This document shows positions 9,201 to 19,418 of a stretch of 64,000 nucleotides of DNA, in pieces (position 1 is the stretch's first letter; each line of letters starts with the position of its first letter). The notes under the pieces were generated by a model. It was not told where the DNA came from. It saw only the letters and a list, made by a program, of their open reading frames with translations, and ran no database searches. A program made the translations under genes and the position numbers. Source of the stretch: Nissolia schottii (Eukaryota > Streptophyta > Magnoliopsida > Fabales > Fabaceae); NCBI GenBank assembly GCA_003254905.1, contig QANU01077356.1, positions 1-64,000 of the forward strand, in the 5' to 3' direction.

Positions 9201-10855
9201 ACCTGTAATGTTTGTGTACTTAATTAAGTATAATTGAGAATATCATCTATAAGTTTGTAATGTTTGTACACTCATGAGAATAAAGTTTGTGCATTATTAA
9301 TGGTGTATGTATGAGTGTATAAAATTGGGTGTCCATGTAACATTTTTTATAAAAAGTAAATTGTGTCATTGAAATTTTCTTGGACAGGGTGCTCAATTGA
9401 GTTACCTGAACTTCTCAGTATGTGGGACTGTGGCTTCAACGTAACCATTGAGAAAGCCAGGTTGTGAAGGCAACGGAGCATTCCTCTTCTTCCAGGCCAA
9501 AATCAAGACGCTCCATATCACAGTTAAGGGGCTCCCCTGAGGGCTCTTGAACCTGTAGAACGGCGTGCCGGCGAGCAACACAGCAACCGCAATCGCCATC
9601 GTCCCCGCCGAGATCCCGTAGCCCCACGCCCTCCCTATGTCGTCCTGCACGTACACGAGAACCACCACGGCGAACAGGGAGCCAATGCTGATGAAGAAGT
9701 AGAACCTGTTGAAGAAGAAGATCATCTTCTTCTCCTCCTTGGGGTCGTTCGTGTCAAACTGGTCAGATCCAAAGCCCGAGACGTTGGACTTTATGCCCCC
9801 GCCGCCGACGGCTATGGTGTAGAGCGCCGCGAATAGCAGAATCAGCTGCTTTCCGCTCGCCTCGACGCACTCGTGGTGCTGCCTTCTGACCTGAGCGCAT
9901 GCAGGGGGCCTCATGGAAGGAAGGGCCGTGGCCACAGTTAACAAGCAAACTCCCTGTTGCAAGAAAGGAGAATTTGACAACAGAACTTCCATGAATTTTT
10001 AATTGAATATCGAGAGAATGAGCCTGCGCCTAAGGTAATTGTCTTGTGACGTGAAGGTCAATGGCTTCTCCACTTGTGGGGGGGGTAAAACTGTGAACGG
10101 CCACCCTCCCTAGAGTCGAGGATAGATGTACACAGCCTTACTTTTGAAAATAGGGAGACTGTTTCCAGTATTTGGACTCGTGACAACTTTACCGTTGCAC
10201 CAAGGCTCATCCTCTGCGATGATGTGTGCTTAATAAACCCAAAAATCAAAACAACCAAGTGAGAGACTTGGATCTACATATTCCAAAAGCTTTGAAAACT
10301 TACCACGGCGGCTATGGTTGCGGATGTAGCAACGGTCAGGTATCTGCCAAACCTGGCATCAGCTAGGAAGCCACCGAGGAGGCCGAGAAGATTGAGAGTT
10401 CCCATGAAATTGGTCAATATGGTGGCAGATTTAGCTGAAGGGAGATTCAGAGTTCCAACCAAGTATGTCACTAGGTTCATGGATATTCCCATGACACACA
10501 CTCTTTCGGCTAGTTCAGTACCTGCATCACAAGAGAAAAAACATGCAAGTATTGGAGCCCCTAAAGTTTCAACCTTTGAGAACATGACTCAAGTTTCCAT
10601 GGTTTGAAAAAGTACCTAAGATGAGCCCTGCCGCTATCCATCCGCCGGTTCTTGACTTGTCAGCCGGGTGGCCTCGAAAATCCAGTGCAGCAATGCCTTC
10701 TGCACCTTCCTTCTCACCATGACTTGAAACCAGAACCTATAAAATTGAGTGTGCAGAAAAAAAAACAACACACCAACCATCAAGTCATTAACCAACAAAG
10801 TCTTAAGCTTTGAAGAATCACACATGGTCCTAGAAAAATCAAAAGTTAATACCAT
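6207..10855 (-). CDS. NPF6.4: NRT1/PTR family transporter, NRT1.3/NPF6.4-like
   Basis: Coding exons (minus strand order): 10853-10855, 10616-10736, 10304-10521, 9406-9953, 6207-7080; total 587 aa. This is a 12-helix proton-coupled MFS transporter of the plant NPF group. Visible motifs are ExxER at 44-48 (ELAER, proton coupling), GGFLADARFGRY (91-102), GGGGIKSNVSGFGSDQFD, the long hydrophilic central loop before TQVEEVKMVIKLLPIWSTC (325-343), and SAFWLVPQFFLVGAGEAFAY. Length matches the family (about 590 aa). The closest type I recall is Arabidopsis NRT1.3/NPF6.4. Thr104 aligns with the regulatory Thr101 of NRT1.1, while Tyr350 stands where NRT1.1 has its nitrate-binding His356. The first coding exon would hold only the ATG, and this start is the weakest part of the model. 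Introns carry a SINE (10075-10212), a MITE (9127-9343) and a LINE fragment (7260-7797). Plasma-membrane nitrate transport is likely; the substrate is not proven. Confidence 0.9.
7260..7797 (+). mobile_element. LINE-1 3' fragment (reverse transcriptase C-terminal region)
   Basis: It lies in the large last intron of the NPF gene, antisense to it. Plus-strand translation gives the typical plant L1 tail: FYRTIVRPTMLYDTEYWTVK, then NKLNVAEIRMLH, MSGHTKQDRIKNDCIRENVG and VTPIVEKMVGSRLK, with a terminal AATAAGGCTCAGGTGTTGTTG. The matching frame contains several in-frame stops and a frameshift after the SRLK segment, and everything upstream of the RT C-terminal part is missing. It is a 5'-truncated dead LINE of about 540 bp. 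No clear poly(A) or target duplication remains. Confidence 0.85.
9127..9343. mobile_element. MITE with ~45-bp terminal inverted repeats
   Basis: The left end ATGTTACACGTACAC continues to ACACCATACATACACCAT. The reverse complement of the right end reads ATGTTACATGGACACC and also runs on to CATACATACACCAT. The arms pair over about 45 bp with a few mismatches. The interior is AT-rich and non-coding. It sits in the NPF large intron. I did not recognise the superfamily, and target duplication is unclear. Confidence 0.7.
10075..10212 (-). mobile_element. tRNA-derived SINE, Au-like
   Basis: Read on the minus strand it begins GATGAGCCTTGGTGCAACGG (box A-like), then ACGAGTCCAAATACTGGAAA (box B-like), ACAGTCTCCC and TAAGGCTGTGTACATC. 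This is the order of the Au SINE family known from legumes, grasses and others. It lies in NPF intron 3 in the same orientation as the gene. The poly(T) end is not clear. Box B is degenerate, so it is probably old. Confidence 0.75.
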
Positions 10856-11085
10856 GTTTTTATCTTTGTCTGAAGGGGATAAGCAGGGAGAGTTCTACAA
10901 TGAATCTCTAGCTCCAAGGCCTTGGAAATACTAGTGGTGTATGGAAAATGCAGAGTTTAGCTATGTAATGGAAAATAAGTTGTGTATAACTATCTCTCTG
11001 TCTCTCTCTCTACAGGGCTCCACTTGATTGAGATGAGTAAGCATGGATTGGTGAGCATGCAAATTTGGTGTCCTCATGTTTGGTG

Positions 11086-11092
11086 TTATATA
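11086..11092 (-). promoter_or_regulatory. Candidate TATA box of the NPF gene
   Basis: On the minus strand CCTATATAACACC reads as a TATATAA box about 230 bp above the proposed ATG at 10855. No initiator or transcript evidence is available, so this is a position-based guess. Confidence 0.3.
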
Positions 11093-12107
11093 GGCCATGG
11101 CTGTGTATCATTTGGGCATACGTGCCTAATGATAACAAGGACTTGGAAAGTGATAGGACTTGCGCTCCTAATCTTGGCCCCTAACTTTTGCCACCATGAA
11201 GGTCACGGTCATGATTTAGCAATTGGAAAAGAAAAGCATCTACAAATTTATGTACTGCTTCTATCCCTTGTGCTTGAAGTAAAGATCATGAACAATTGAA
11301 TGATGCTGGATGGGAATTCTCACATAGTGAATCCTCTTTTAGTCCATGATTAATAATATAAGGAGACAAACTAGTCCTTGCAAACTTGAACGTCCATTTT
11401 AGTTTCTAAACATGTAAAACAAAACAAACTAATTTAGTCCGTTAATATTTAAAATGTGGGGACACTGTAATTTTGATCATGCAACTTCAGGAGACTAAAA
11501 TGTCTTATTTTAATGTTTAGGGTTTAGGAACTAATTAATGTTGTACATTTTAAATAGTTAGGAACTTCAATTAGACATTCAATTTTTGAGAGATTACGTT
11601 GTCCTCTCATATTTTGGCGAAAGGCCAAAATGGAGATATAGTCTTTTTTTTTACATGACTTAGTTATAAACTTAAATTTTTACCACACTCTTATATTTAA
11701 TGTCAACGTGTAATTGTCAACCAACTTTGATAATTAAGCTTGATGGCAGTAATGGAGGGCAGTGGCATAGTACGTGAAAGGGCTCAAAGTTTTACTTGGT
11801 TGGTGTTTAATAATGTGGTGTGGTTGCCAATAGCAGTTGCACATGATGTGAATAATATTGTAGAGATATTAGGGCGGGGGTTTGTGTTTTGTGATTGAAG
11901 GAAGGCTTAGCAGAGATATGGCGAATTAACATTTAAATTTCTCAGGGGAGTTGCTAGCATCGATTTCGTCCACATGTTATAAAAATAGTCTTAGAAGTTG
12001 TCAAAATCTATTAAGTTAGTCTTTCAATATCAGTTAAATTAGTTCCTTTCGAGATGAGAGTCGAACCTTGGACTCTCAGCTTAAGAGATACTAGAGCAAC
12101 CAAGGTT

Positions 12108-12290
12108 GTAAAAATCGAGATTTTATATAAGGTCACCGAAGCAAAATAAAAACGTAAAATATGAAATTGTAATACAATTTAAATCATAAAATTGTATGAT
12201 TTAAGTAATAGTAGTGAGATCGGCTAACATTTTTAAACCCATAAGATCGTAAGATTCTAAGATTTAAATCAAAATATTACTAATATTGAG
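12108..12290. repeat. AAATCG/CGTAAGATT dispersed repeat, copy 1
   Basis: The sequence from AAAATCGAGATTTTAT to AAGATCGTAAGATTCTAAGA shares order and wording with 49790-49965: ATAAAATTGTATGATTTAAG, GATCGGCTAAC versus GTTGATCTC, then CATAAGATCGTAAGATT. The ends are partly self-complementary. It is non-coding; I infer a MITE-like element. Confidence 0.55.
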
Positions 12291-13144
12291 AGCAACCACA
12301 ACAACTTCTTTTGACTTTTTGTTCAACCACGTGTGTTAGGTACATGTATACTAATGAACATTTTGGATGAAAAAGTTAATAGGAGGTTTAATTTGAAAGT
12401 TGCGCATTTTTGAATGTCATGGAAGTTCACATCACACCAGTCATAATACAAAGGGATAAATGATCCGTGTCCAAGAATTGTGAAGATATTGTCTCTCATA
12501 ATTTTGCCATAAAAAAATTTGTACAAATGGAGAAATTGCAATTTCCCCTTCTTGATTAACAAAATGGAGTTCAAACAAAACCCATAACAAAAGAGAACTA
12601 ATGGTAAAAATTTAAATATAATCAAATCATGTGAAAATTTTACCCAAGATCTTCAAGGGCATAAATTCACGGCTTATATGATATTGGTTTTCTCTTTATG
12701 GTAGATTTATGCAGGTATTATTTGTTACATCATCAAATCTTTGATGATAAAGTGGTTCTTATTGAAAAGCTTTGCTTTATGTAATTTAATGTTTGCCTAA
12801 CATCGATGTTCATTTAGAGGAAGCATAAGAAATTGAAGCGTTTTGGAAATGTACATTGACATATAGTAAACATAAACATCTATTGGCGTCACACCTTATC
12901 TAAAATTAAGAGGCTGTATTATCTATATCACCTAAAAAACCATTTTTATTTTGGCACAACACCTAAAAAGCATTTTTATTCAAAACATTTACAACCTTCT
13001 CTCAACATGCAGAAAATCATAAAAAAAAAGCTCTTAACTCAAGCTGCTTCCATATTTTAATTGTTCTTTCTCTATATTTCTTTTATTTCTTTTCTTTAGC
13101 ACTCTTTTCTTTAATTCTATAACAAAAATAAATTACATTGTGAG

Positions 13145-13305
13145 ATTAATTTTGATATAATATTAATGTAAAAATACTTTACACCTAAACAAATCACATC
13201 TCACTATTAATATTGCGGTAATATATAATTATATAACTATGTAAAATGTTTTTATGCTAGTATTTTATCCCAAAGTTTTTACATTAATAATTTATCAAAA
13301 TTAAA
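13145..13305. mobile_element. Short MITE with ~30-bp inverted ends
   Basis: The left arm ATTAATTTTGATATAATATT continues AATGTAAAAATAC. The reverse complement of the right arm reads TTAATTTTGATAAATTATT then AATGTAAAAAC. The arms match over about 30 bp with few mismatches. The total is about 160 bp and non-coding. Confidence 0.65.
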
Positions 13306-15555
13306 TTCATTTATTATATATAAAACAAAAGTTAGTTACCGGTACAGTTAGTTTGTTTTATGTTTTTCTGTATATTGGCAGATCTTAATGTTGATTCACA
13401 TTTGTCATTCATCAAATTACTTGTCTCAGTTTTATATCTATTATAATTTCTTAAGCATAAAAAAAAATCTAGTATAATTTGTTTGAACTGAATAACTTGA
13501 GTAAGACAATTTTGGAGATGATTCTTAGTGGACAGGAAAAAAATGATATAAAAAAATTTCCTTGTTTTCTTGAAAAATTGTAGTCCATAAGCTATTTATT
13601 TTTCAAGTTCCGTTAGCTGTTTTTGTGTCTAATATAAACCGGATAGTCTTTTGAATCAATTTAAGATTCATACCATAAATAGTTTCCTTAAGACATAGGA
13701 ACATTTGTCATCACCAGCTTCTTCTTATCTTTCACATTTGTCATCATTATAACTTTTTCTTTTCTTATTTTTCTTTTCTTGTGACTATCACACAAAATAA
13801 AATCAAATGGGATAGAATAATAATAAAAAAGTAGGAATATATCATTCAAGATTAAACATAGCTATTCAAAAAGTGGCAGCAATAAAGGATGTCTCTTGTA
13901 AGATTCTTCAGAACCAATATGCATAGGTAGAATTGGGAAATTTTGAGCAAATAACAGTAAAATCCATACGGGAAATGATGCACTCGAAATTGCACCAATT
14001 TATACTCACACACACAAAAAAATATTCAGTTGAATTTTTTCTTTTTCGACAATTTCAGTAATTGCTCGAAATTTGAATTCAAACTCTACTTTTTTTTTAA
14101 AAAAAACTATGGTAATGGGTGCCTTAATTAGAGCTGATTGGATACATTTTTTTTGTCTAAAAAAATCTGGAGTTTGTAAGAACAACCACTAAGATATGAA
14201 CTCAAGTATATTCAAACTCATTACCTTTGGCACAGAGGATATTTTCAAGAGATGAGTAGTATAGCATCACACACAACGGTCTCAAATCTAGATCTTACGC
14301 GTAGTAGGGTCCTGTCACGTGCAGATGAATCAAATCAAATCCAAGCAGTTGCAAAATGTACAGAGCTGCTCCTAGCAAACTCTATCTTTGTATTTTGTCA
14401 TTTTCACCGTTGCTCAATGTGGCCAGAAATGAAGGTCCCATGAATAATTTCGTGACCAAATGGAACTTTAGAGGTTATATTCATACAACTTGATTACATC
14501 GTTCAAATAGCTTTCAAGTCTTTCCAGCTTTCATCTTTCATGGGTCCACATACAAATGATAGGTTTGCAGACTGTGGATTTTGCGCAAGGGTAATGTTTA
14601 TCACAATGTTCACTGCAATTATTGGATTTTGTAATATTCGTATTTTATTTTTTGGAAAAGAGATTGGCTAAACATTAAATAAGCTTACCCACGTTGTTTT
14701 CTAGAAGTTTCTTGTAGTCTTGAGTTCTAGAAGAACAAAAAAGAATTATTTGTAAGAGAGTTTAATTGATGACAAATCTTTCAATCTTGTATTCTAATCT
14801 AGACACCAAATCACAATACTTCCTACATTTGATCTAAATAACAACATAAGACAGCACACCAATTAAAGTCGAAATGTTATTTCAAATGATTGAAATAACA
14901 TGATGCTGATCATAAAATGATTTCTCCATTTGAGCTTAGAAGATCACAGATATTGCCATTGCATACTTATGTTTAAAAAAGAGCAGTGTTAGCCTTCATA
15001 TGGGAAAAAAGGCCCAAAACCAGCACAGAATCAGTTTATGGAAGGAGAGCCACGAGGTGTCTTCCAAGATAATGTTGCCACAAATCATCGGTGGATAACA
15101 ATCACGAGGTGTGACATGTGGTGGGAACTCACCTTGTCATTTAAGTACATTTATCATTTTGTATGAGCTTAATTATTATGAGAAGATTGACTATTACTAC
15201 TGACAATAAACACCCTAGTTAAAAAGAAAAAAAAAATGAGTTCATAATATGCAAATTTTTGAAGGTTGTCAGGTGAACATGTATTGATATTATTGGTCAA
15301 AGTTAGGTACTAACCAATAACGAGTGAGTTTCTTTGATTTGAACACGGGACAGATATTCTCCTGCCTTCACAGGTCGGTTTTCACGTTATTTTCATTACT
15401 ATATATTTTTTGGTCATAGATCCATACCTATTGTTTGTGAGAAGCAGTTTTTCTTGACCCATTGGGCATTGACCATTTGGAATCTTGGATCCCTAAACTA
15501 TTAAGGGGAGGCCCAAAACCTGAGTTAAATATCCTCAGCACCAATAGTATGACGT
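13306..15555. other. Intergenic, no gene seen
   Basis: AT-rich with no recognisable domain in any frame. The small open frames (14252-14443, 15428-15637) are not supported by family likeness or splice structure. Confidence 0.5.
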
Positions 15556-16198
15556 AGGACCAACCTACTAATCCGGACTGACCCGAAATATTCGGGACAA
15601 ATTGGGCTTGATTTAAATTAAACCCGATTTTAAACACCTCTAAAAAAATCGATTTTAATTCATATCGAATTTAGGTTTAGTGTCGGGTCACCCGACCTGC
15701 CCCACATACACTACTGTATTATGCATTTCCTATTTTCATTCCTTCCTATCCCATAGCCCATGTCTATTTTGGTGTTTATTGTAGTTAAAACATGTCTACT
15801 TCGGTGTGTAGAAATCTGTTGTAATGCATTTATTATTTTTTGTTGTTTATGTTTTACTAAAACTATGGAAGTTTGAATGAGAATATTATTATAAATTTTA
15901 TGTCATTTTGTTGTAGTGTTTGAAATTAATAAATATTTAGTTAGAAAATATAATGTTTAGTTTGCAAATTTTTCAAATTTATTTTTTTGATGAATGCTAT
16001 TTTTTATTTTAAAGTTTGAGATAACTTTGGTTCGTTTTGGCCCGATCTAAACTCGAATTTTAACTTGGTCCAAAGATGATCAGGTCTATTAGATTTAGGG
16101 TCGGTTCCAGGTCCTCAAAATTGGTTCGATCTAAATATAGAGTCAGATTCAAGTAAAGGTCAACCCGACCCAACCCAACCCAACCCATTAACACCCCT
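15556..16198. mobile_element. hAT-like non-autonomous element, compact copy
   Basis: The left subterminal part (GACCCGAAATATTCGGGACA, then AATTGGGCTTGATT, GTGTCGGGTCACCCGACC) and the right part (TTTTGGCCCGATC, AGGGTCGGTTCCAGGTCC, CAACCCGACCCAACCC, end ATTAACACCCCT) follow the same order as the element by the uL30 gene. The interior is about 300 bp of AT-rich DNA without coding potential. Base changes relative to the uL30-side copy suggest an older insertion. Confidence 0.65.
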
Positions 16199-17369
16199 TG
16201 ATGACCCAAGTCAAGCTGCTATTGCAGGTAACCCTTAATAGACTTCTCCAATCTAATTTGTTGACCAGCTGAATTCTCAGCATTTGTAAACTGCTCAGAA
16301 AAAGACATGCAATAAAATTCTTGTAAGAATGTAAACTTAGCTCCGGTCAAGCCTTAGCAAACAGAAATTAAAGAAACCAATACATTTATTACATTTGTTG
16401 CAGTATCATACACGTAACATACTAATGTCACATGCATATATAATATTAAAATGCCGTGCATCATAGGCTGGATGTGTTTGGAACCAAAATACTCAACAAT
16501 TAATCAAAATACAAAATAAAAAATAAAAATAATAAGTTAATAACAATAACCGAACAAGTCAACAAACAACATGTTCCAACCCAACCCTAAAAGAATATGA
16601 AGAGGAAAGCATGCAAATCCTTTTACCAGCAAGCAACCATTTGAACCTGAGATCACATTCCCTAGTTTCAGAGAATGTGACCCTAAAAGGAAAACACAAT
16701 GAAAAAAGTATTTTACATGAAAAGACAGAAAACATAAAAGAACATGCAATAAGCCATCAAAGTCAATATCCTTACTCCTAACTCTTGCTGAATCATGTAT
16801 ATTCATATTAACATATGAAACAATATCATTTATTACATCACCAATTCTGTTAAAGAATAACTACTTGAGAAGTAGCCACTTTCGGGAATAGTGTAAGAGT
16901 GGAATTCAATTGGTAGCAGCAGCCACTAATACAAGAAAAGGCCCATGAAAACTCTGCACATTAAAAATAAATAAATAAATAAAACTGAGAAATTCTTGTA
17001 TGATCATTAAGAGTCATATTGAATATTAATACAACACACAAAATGACATTTCAGCCCAAATCTTAGAAGAATTCACCAATTAAAATTAAAATATCATTTT
17101 ATATATAGTCAATAACATATCCAATATAAAACTCTATGACTACACAATGATTTCTCGATCCGAGAAATTCTTCTTATTTCATGGAGGCATGGAGCTGAAG
17201 CAATTGACCAACCCCCCACTGCCAAGATATTTGTGACAGTCATATATCATTATCTATCAGCAATCAAATCTTGGACGCAGTCTCTCTCCATTTGAACGAG
17301 TAAGGCTGCGCACATTTTACCATCCCCATACCGCACCAGCTGAGAGCCTCATGCACTAGAACACCCTTA
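16199..17369. other. Intergenic, 3' side of the LysM receptor gene
   Basis: AT-rich, no gene recognised. The minus-strand open frame at 16537-16806 (89 codons) shows no known domain. The last ~200 bp before 17370 are likely 3' UTR of the receptor gene. Confidence 0.5.
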
Positions 17370-19418
17370 TTATCTATATGAGCTATCATCAGACATCTGG
17401 CTAACCGATCTCGACCGGTCGAGCTCATCAGAAGGATCCCAATCCAATGTAGATGACTGAATCTTGGACAAAGTCATGAAAACCTCAGCAATGTTTGGTC
17501 TTGAATTGATGTCACTAGCAACACACCTATTGGCTAACTCAGCCATGGAATAAGCCAAATCCAAAGGGTACTCACCCCTCAAACCAGGATCCATGAACCC
17601 TCTAAGCTTCTCCCTAACACTATCCCCTTCAAGAACTTGGCTCACACTTGCTGACAGCAACTTCTCCTCCCCGCCACCACCATTCTTGTCACCATTATTA
17701 ACAGCTTCTCTTCCTGAAAGGAGCTCCAAGATCACCACACCGAAAGCGAAAACATCCATCTTTGGGGTAATCAGACCATTCTCAATGTACTCAGGTGGCA
17801 TGTAACCTTGAGTCCCCACAACATGCCTAGTCAACTGGAACCCCCCATCTCCTTCACCTTGATCCTCAACTGCTCTAGCCAACCCGAAGTTTGAAACTTT
17901 AGCCCTAAAATTCCCATCCAAGAGAACATTGCCACTCTTCAAGTTCTTGTGAACATGGGGAGGATTGGTATAATTGTGAAGGTAATTGAGGGCGTCTGCG
18001 ACGTCGTGAGCTACCTGAACCCTCTGCCTCCAACTCAATGACACGGAATTCAAGTATTTCTCCTTCCCATGAAGCCAATCGCCGAGATCTCCGTTCTCGG
18101 CGAACTCATAAACAAGGTAAGTGTTCCCTTTGTGAACACAGAAACCAGATAACCTTATCACATTGGTGTGGTTGAGCCTCTTGAGAATGTTGATTTCGCC
18201 AGATACATCCCCTTTGAGAACCTTAACAGCAGCATTATCACCTTTAAAAGAAGCCCTAAAAACAGAACCTTTAACCCTATTGGCTTCACCGAAGAAACCA
18301 GTGGCAGTCTGCAATTCCTCGAATTTGTACACAGTCAAGGACTCGATAGCATAGCGAACCCCTTCAGATGAAATTGACCAAGACTGAGTCGTCGGGGTTG
18401 TAATATCCGAACCCTTCTTGACCCCAACGGTGGTGGCAGAGTCCGAAAAAGGCTTCCCCGGCGGTAACGGCGCCGGAGTCTGGTTGCGGTGGCGGCGGCG
18501 ATAGAAACACAGGAAAAACAGAGCAATTGCAATAAGAACCAGCACGGCGACTCCAACGACCACGCCGACGACGACCCATTTCTTGGACGACCCCGAACCG
18601 CCGTTTCCGGACGGAGTCTTCGGTGGCGGCGGTGGACTCTGCGGCGGAGGCGCTACCGTACTCTGTAACCGTTTCGGAGGCTCTGTTTTCAGAGGAACAG
18701 AGATCGGCGTGAAGTAGTAGATGACGGAGTCAACGGCGAGCTCGTTAGCATCCAAGACGCTCTGCTCGTCGACGCCGAAGATCTCGGCGATGGAAGAAAC
18801 CGATTCGCCCTGCGAAACCAGGTAAGTGAGCAAGTACTTGAACCCCGCATCGCTCTGTTTCTTGGTGGGGCACGCGCACCTGAGAGGCACGTGCAGGGTC
18901 TGCCCGGCCTTGAGGTCGCGGACCCCGTAAGAGTTCTGAGAGATGAGGGCCTGACACGTGGTGAGGGACTGGTAGGTGTTGTTGGCGATGCTGAAGTACG
19001 TCTCGCCGGTGACCTTGATGGTGTAGTTGGCGTTGTGCTGGTAGCGCGTTCCGGTGGTGTTGGTTTTGGAGCAGGAGCAGGTGATGGGGACAGTGATGAG
19101 GGTTTCTTGAGGGATGAGGTCGGCGTCGGTGATGTTGTTGGCGGAGGCGATGAGGGGAGGGGTGGAGTTGAGGAGGTAGGAGATGGAAGGTGGGGTGCTG
19201 TAGGAGGCAGAGGATTTGAAGGTGAGGTAGGATTGGCAGGTGGGGATGGAGTTGCAGGTGTTGCCTAAGGTGACGTTGGTGTTGTTGTTGATGTCGCAGC
19301 CGAGTTGCTTGTTGTCCACGTATTCCTGTTGGGATTGGGCTTGGTGCGGGATGTGGAGGAGGAGGGGGAGGGAGAAGAAGAAGAACAGAGTGGTGGTGGT
19401 GGTGGTGGTTTTGGCCAT
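17370..19418 (-). CDS. LysM receptor-like pseudokinase, LYK4/LYK5 type
   Basis: A single exon of 682 aa; LYK4/LYK5 genes are intronless. Seen: a signal peptide (1-28, LFFFFSLPLLLHI core), a LysM ectodomain with CSC at 114-116 and CAC at 181-183 separating three LysM units, a Pro-rich stalk (255-268), one TM helix (281-304), and a kinase-like domain (about 365-650). The kinase is degenerate: no GxGxxG loop (RVKGSVFRASF, 381-391), HKNLKSGNVLLD (490-501) for HRDLK, and SNFGLA (509-514) for DFG. Lys399 of AAVKVLK is kept. Known LYK4/LYK5 proteins bind chitin oligomers at the plasma membrane and signal through the active kinase CERK1. I chose MAKTTTT at 19418 over the in-frame ATG at 19703: only the former puts the hydrophobic signal at the N-terminus, and the extra 95 residues look like translated 5' UTR. 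Confidence 0.93.
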   Translation of the reverse strand: MAKTTTTTTTLFFFFSLPLLLHIPHQAQSQQEYVDNKQLGCDINNNTNVTLGNTCNSIPTCQSYLTFKSSASYSTPPSISYLLNSTPPLIASANNITDADLIPQETLITVPITCSCSKTNTTGTRYQHNANYTIKVTGETYFSIANNTYQSLTTCQALISQNSYGVRDLKAGQTLHVPLRCACPTKKQSDAGFKYLLTYLVSQGESVSSIAEIFGVDEQSVLDANELAVDSVIYYFTPISVPLKTEPPKRLQSTVAPPPQSPPPPPKTPSGNGGSGSSKKWVVVGVVVGVAVLVLIAIALFFLCFYRRRHRNQTPAPLPPGKPFSDSATTVGVKKGSDITTPTTQSWSISSEGVRYAIESLTVYKFEELQTATGFFGEANRVKGSVFRASFKGDNAAVKVLKGDVSGEINILKRLNHTNVIRLSGFCVHKGNTYLVYEFAENGDLGDWLHGKEKYLNSVSLSWRQRVQVAHDVADALNYLHNYTNPPHVHKNLKSGNVLLDGNFRAKVSNFGLARAVEDQGEGDGGFQLTRHVVGTQGYMPPEYIENGLITPKMDVFAFGVVILELLSGREAVNNGDKNGGGGEEKLLSASVSQVLEGDSVREKLRGFMDPGLRGEYPLDLAYSMAELANRCVASDINSRPNIAEVFMTLSKIQSSTLDWDPSDELDRSRSVSQMSDDSSYR

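Larger units (their letters stand above)
10856..13144. other. NPF promoter side and intergenic DNA
   Basis: No gene recognised. The plus-strand open frame at 10982-11299 lies in the NPF upstream region, has no domain, and is rejected. About 11360-11620 holds a generic dispersed repeat of the 'tagtcc...ttaatat' kind. 12108-12290 is one copy of a repeat also seen at 49790-49965. Confidence 0.5.

Noticed and set aside
10982-11299. 105-codon open frame on the plus strand
   Set aside because: It lies in the promoter side of the NPF gene, begins in a TC-rich leader and shows no domain or codon pattern of a real protein.
16537-16806. 89-codon open frame on the minus strand
   Set aside because: No recognisable family, no splice support, AT-rich context; chance frame.
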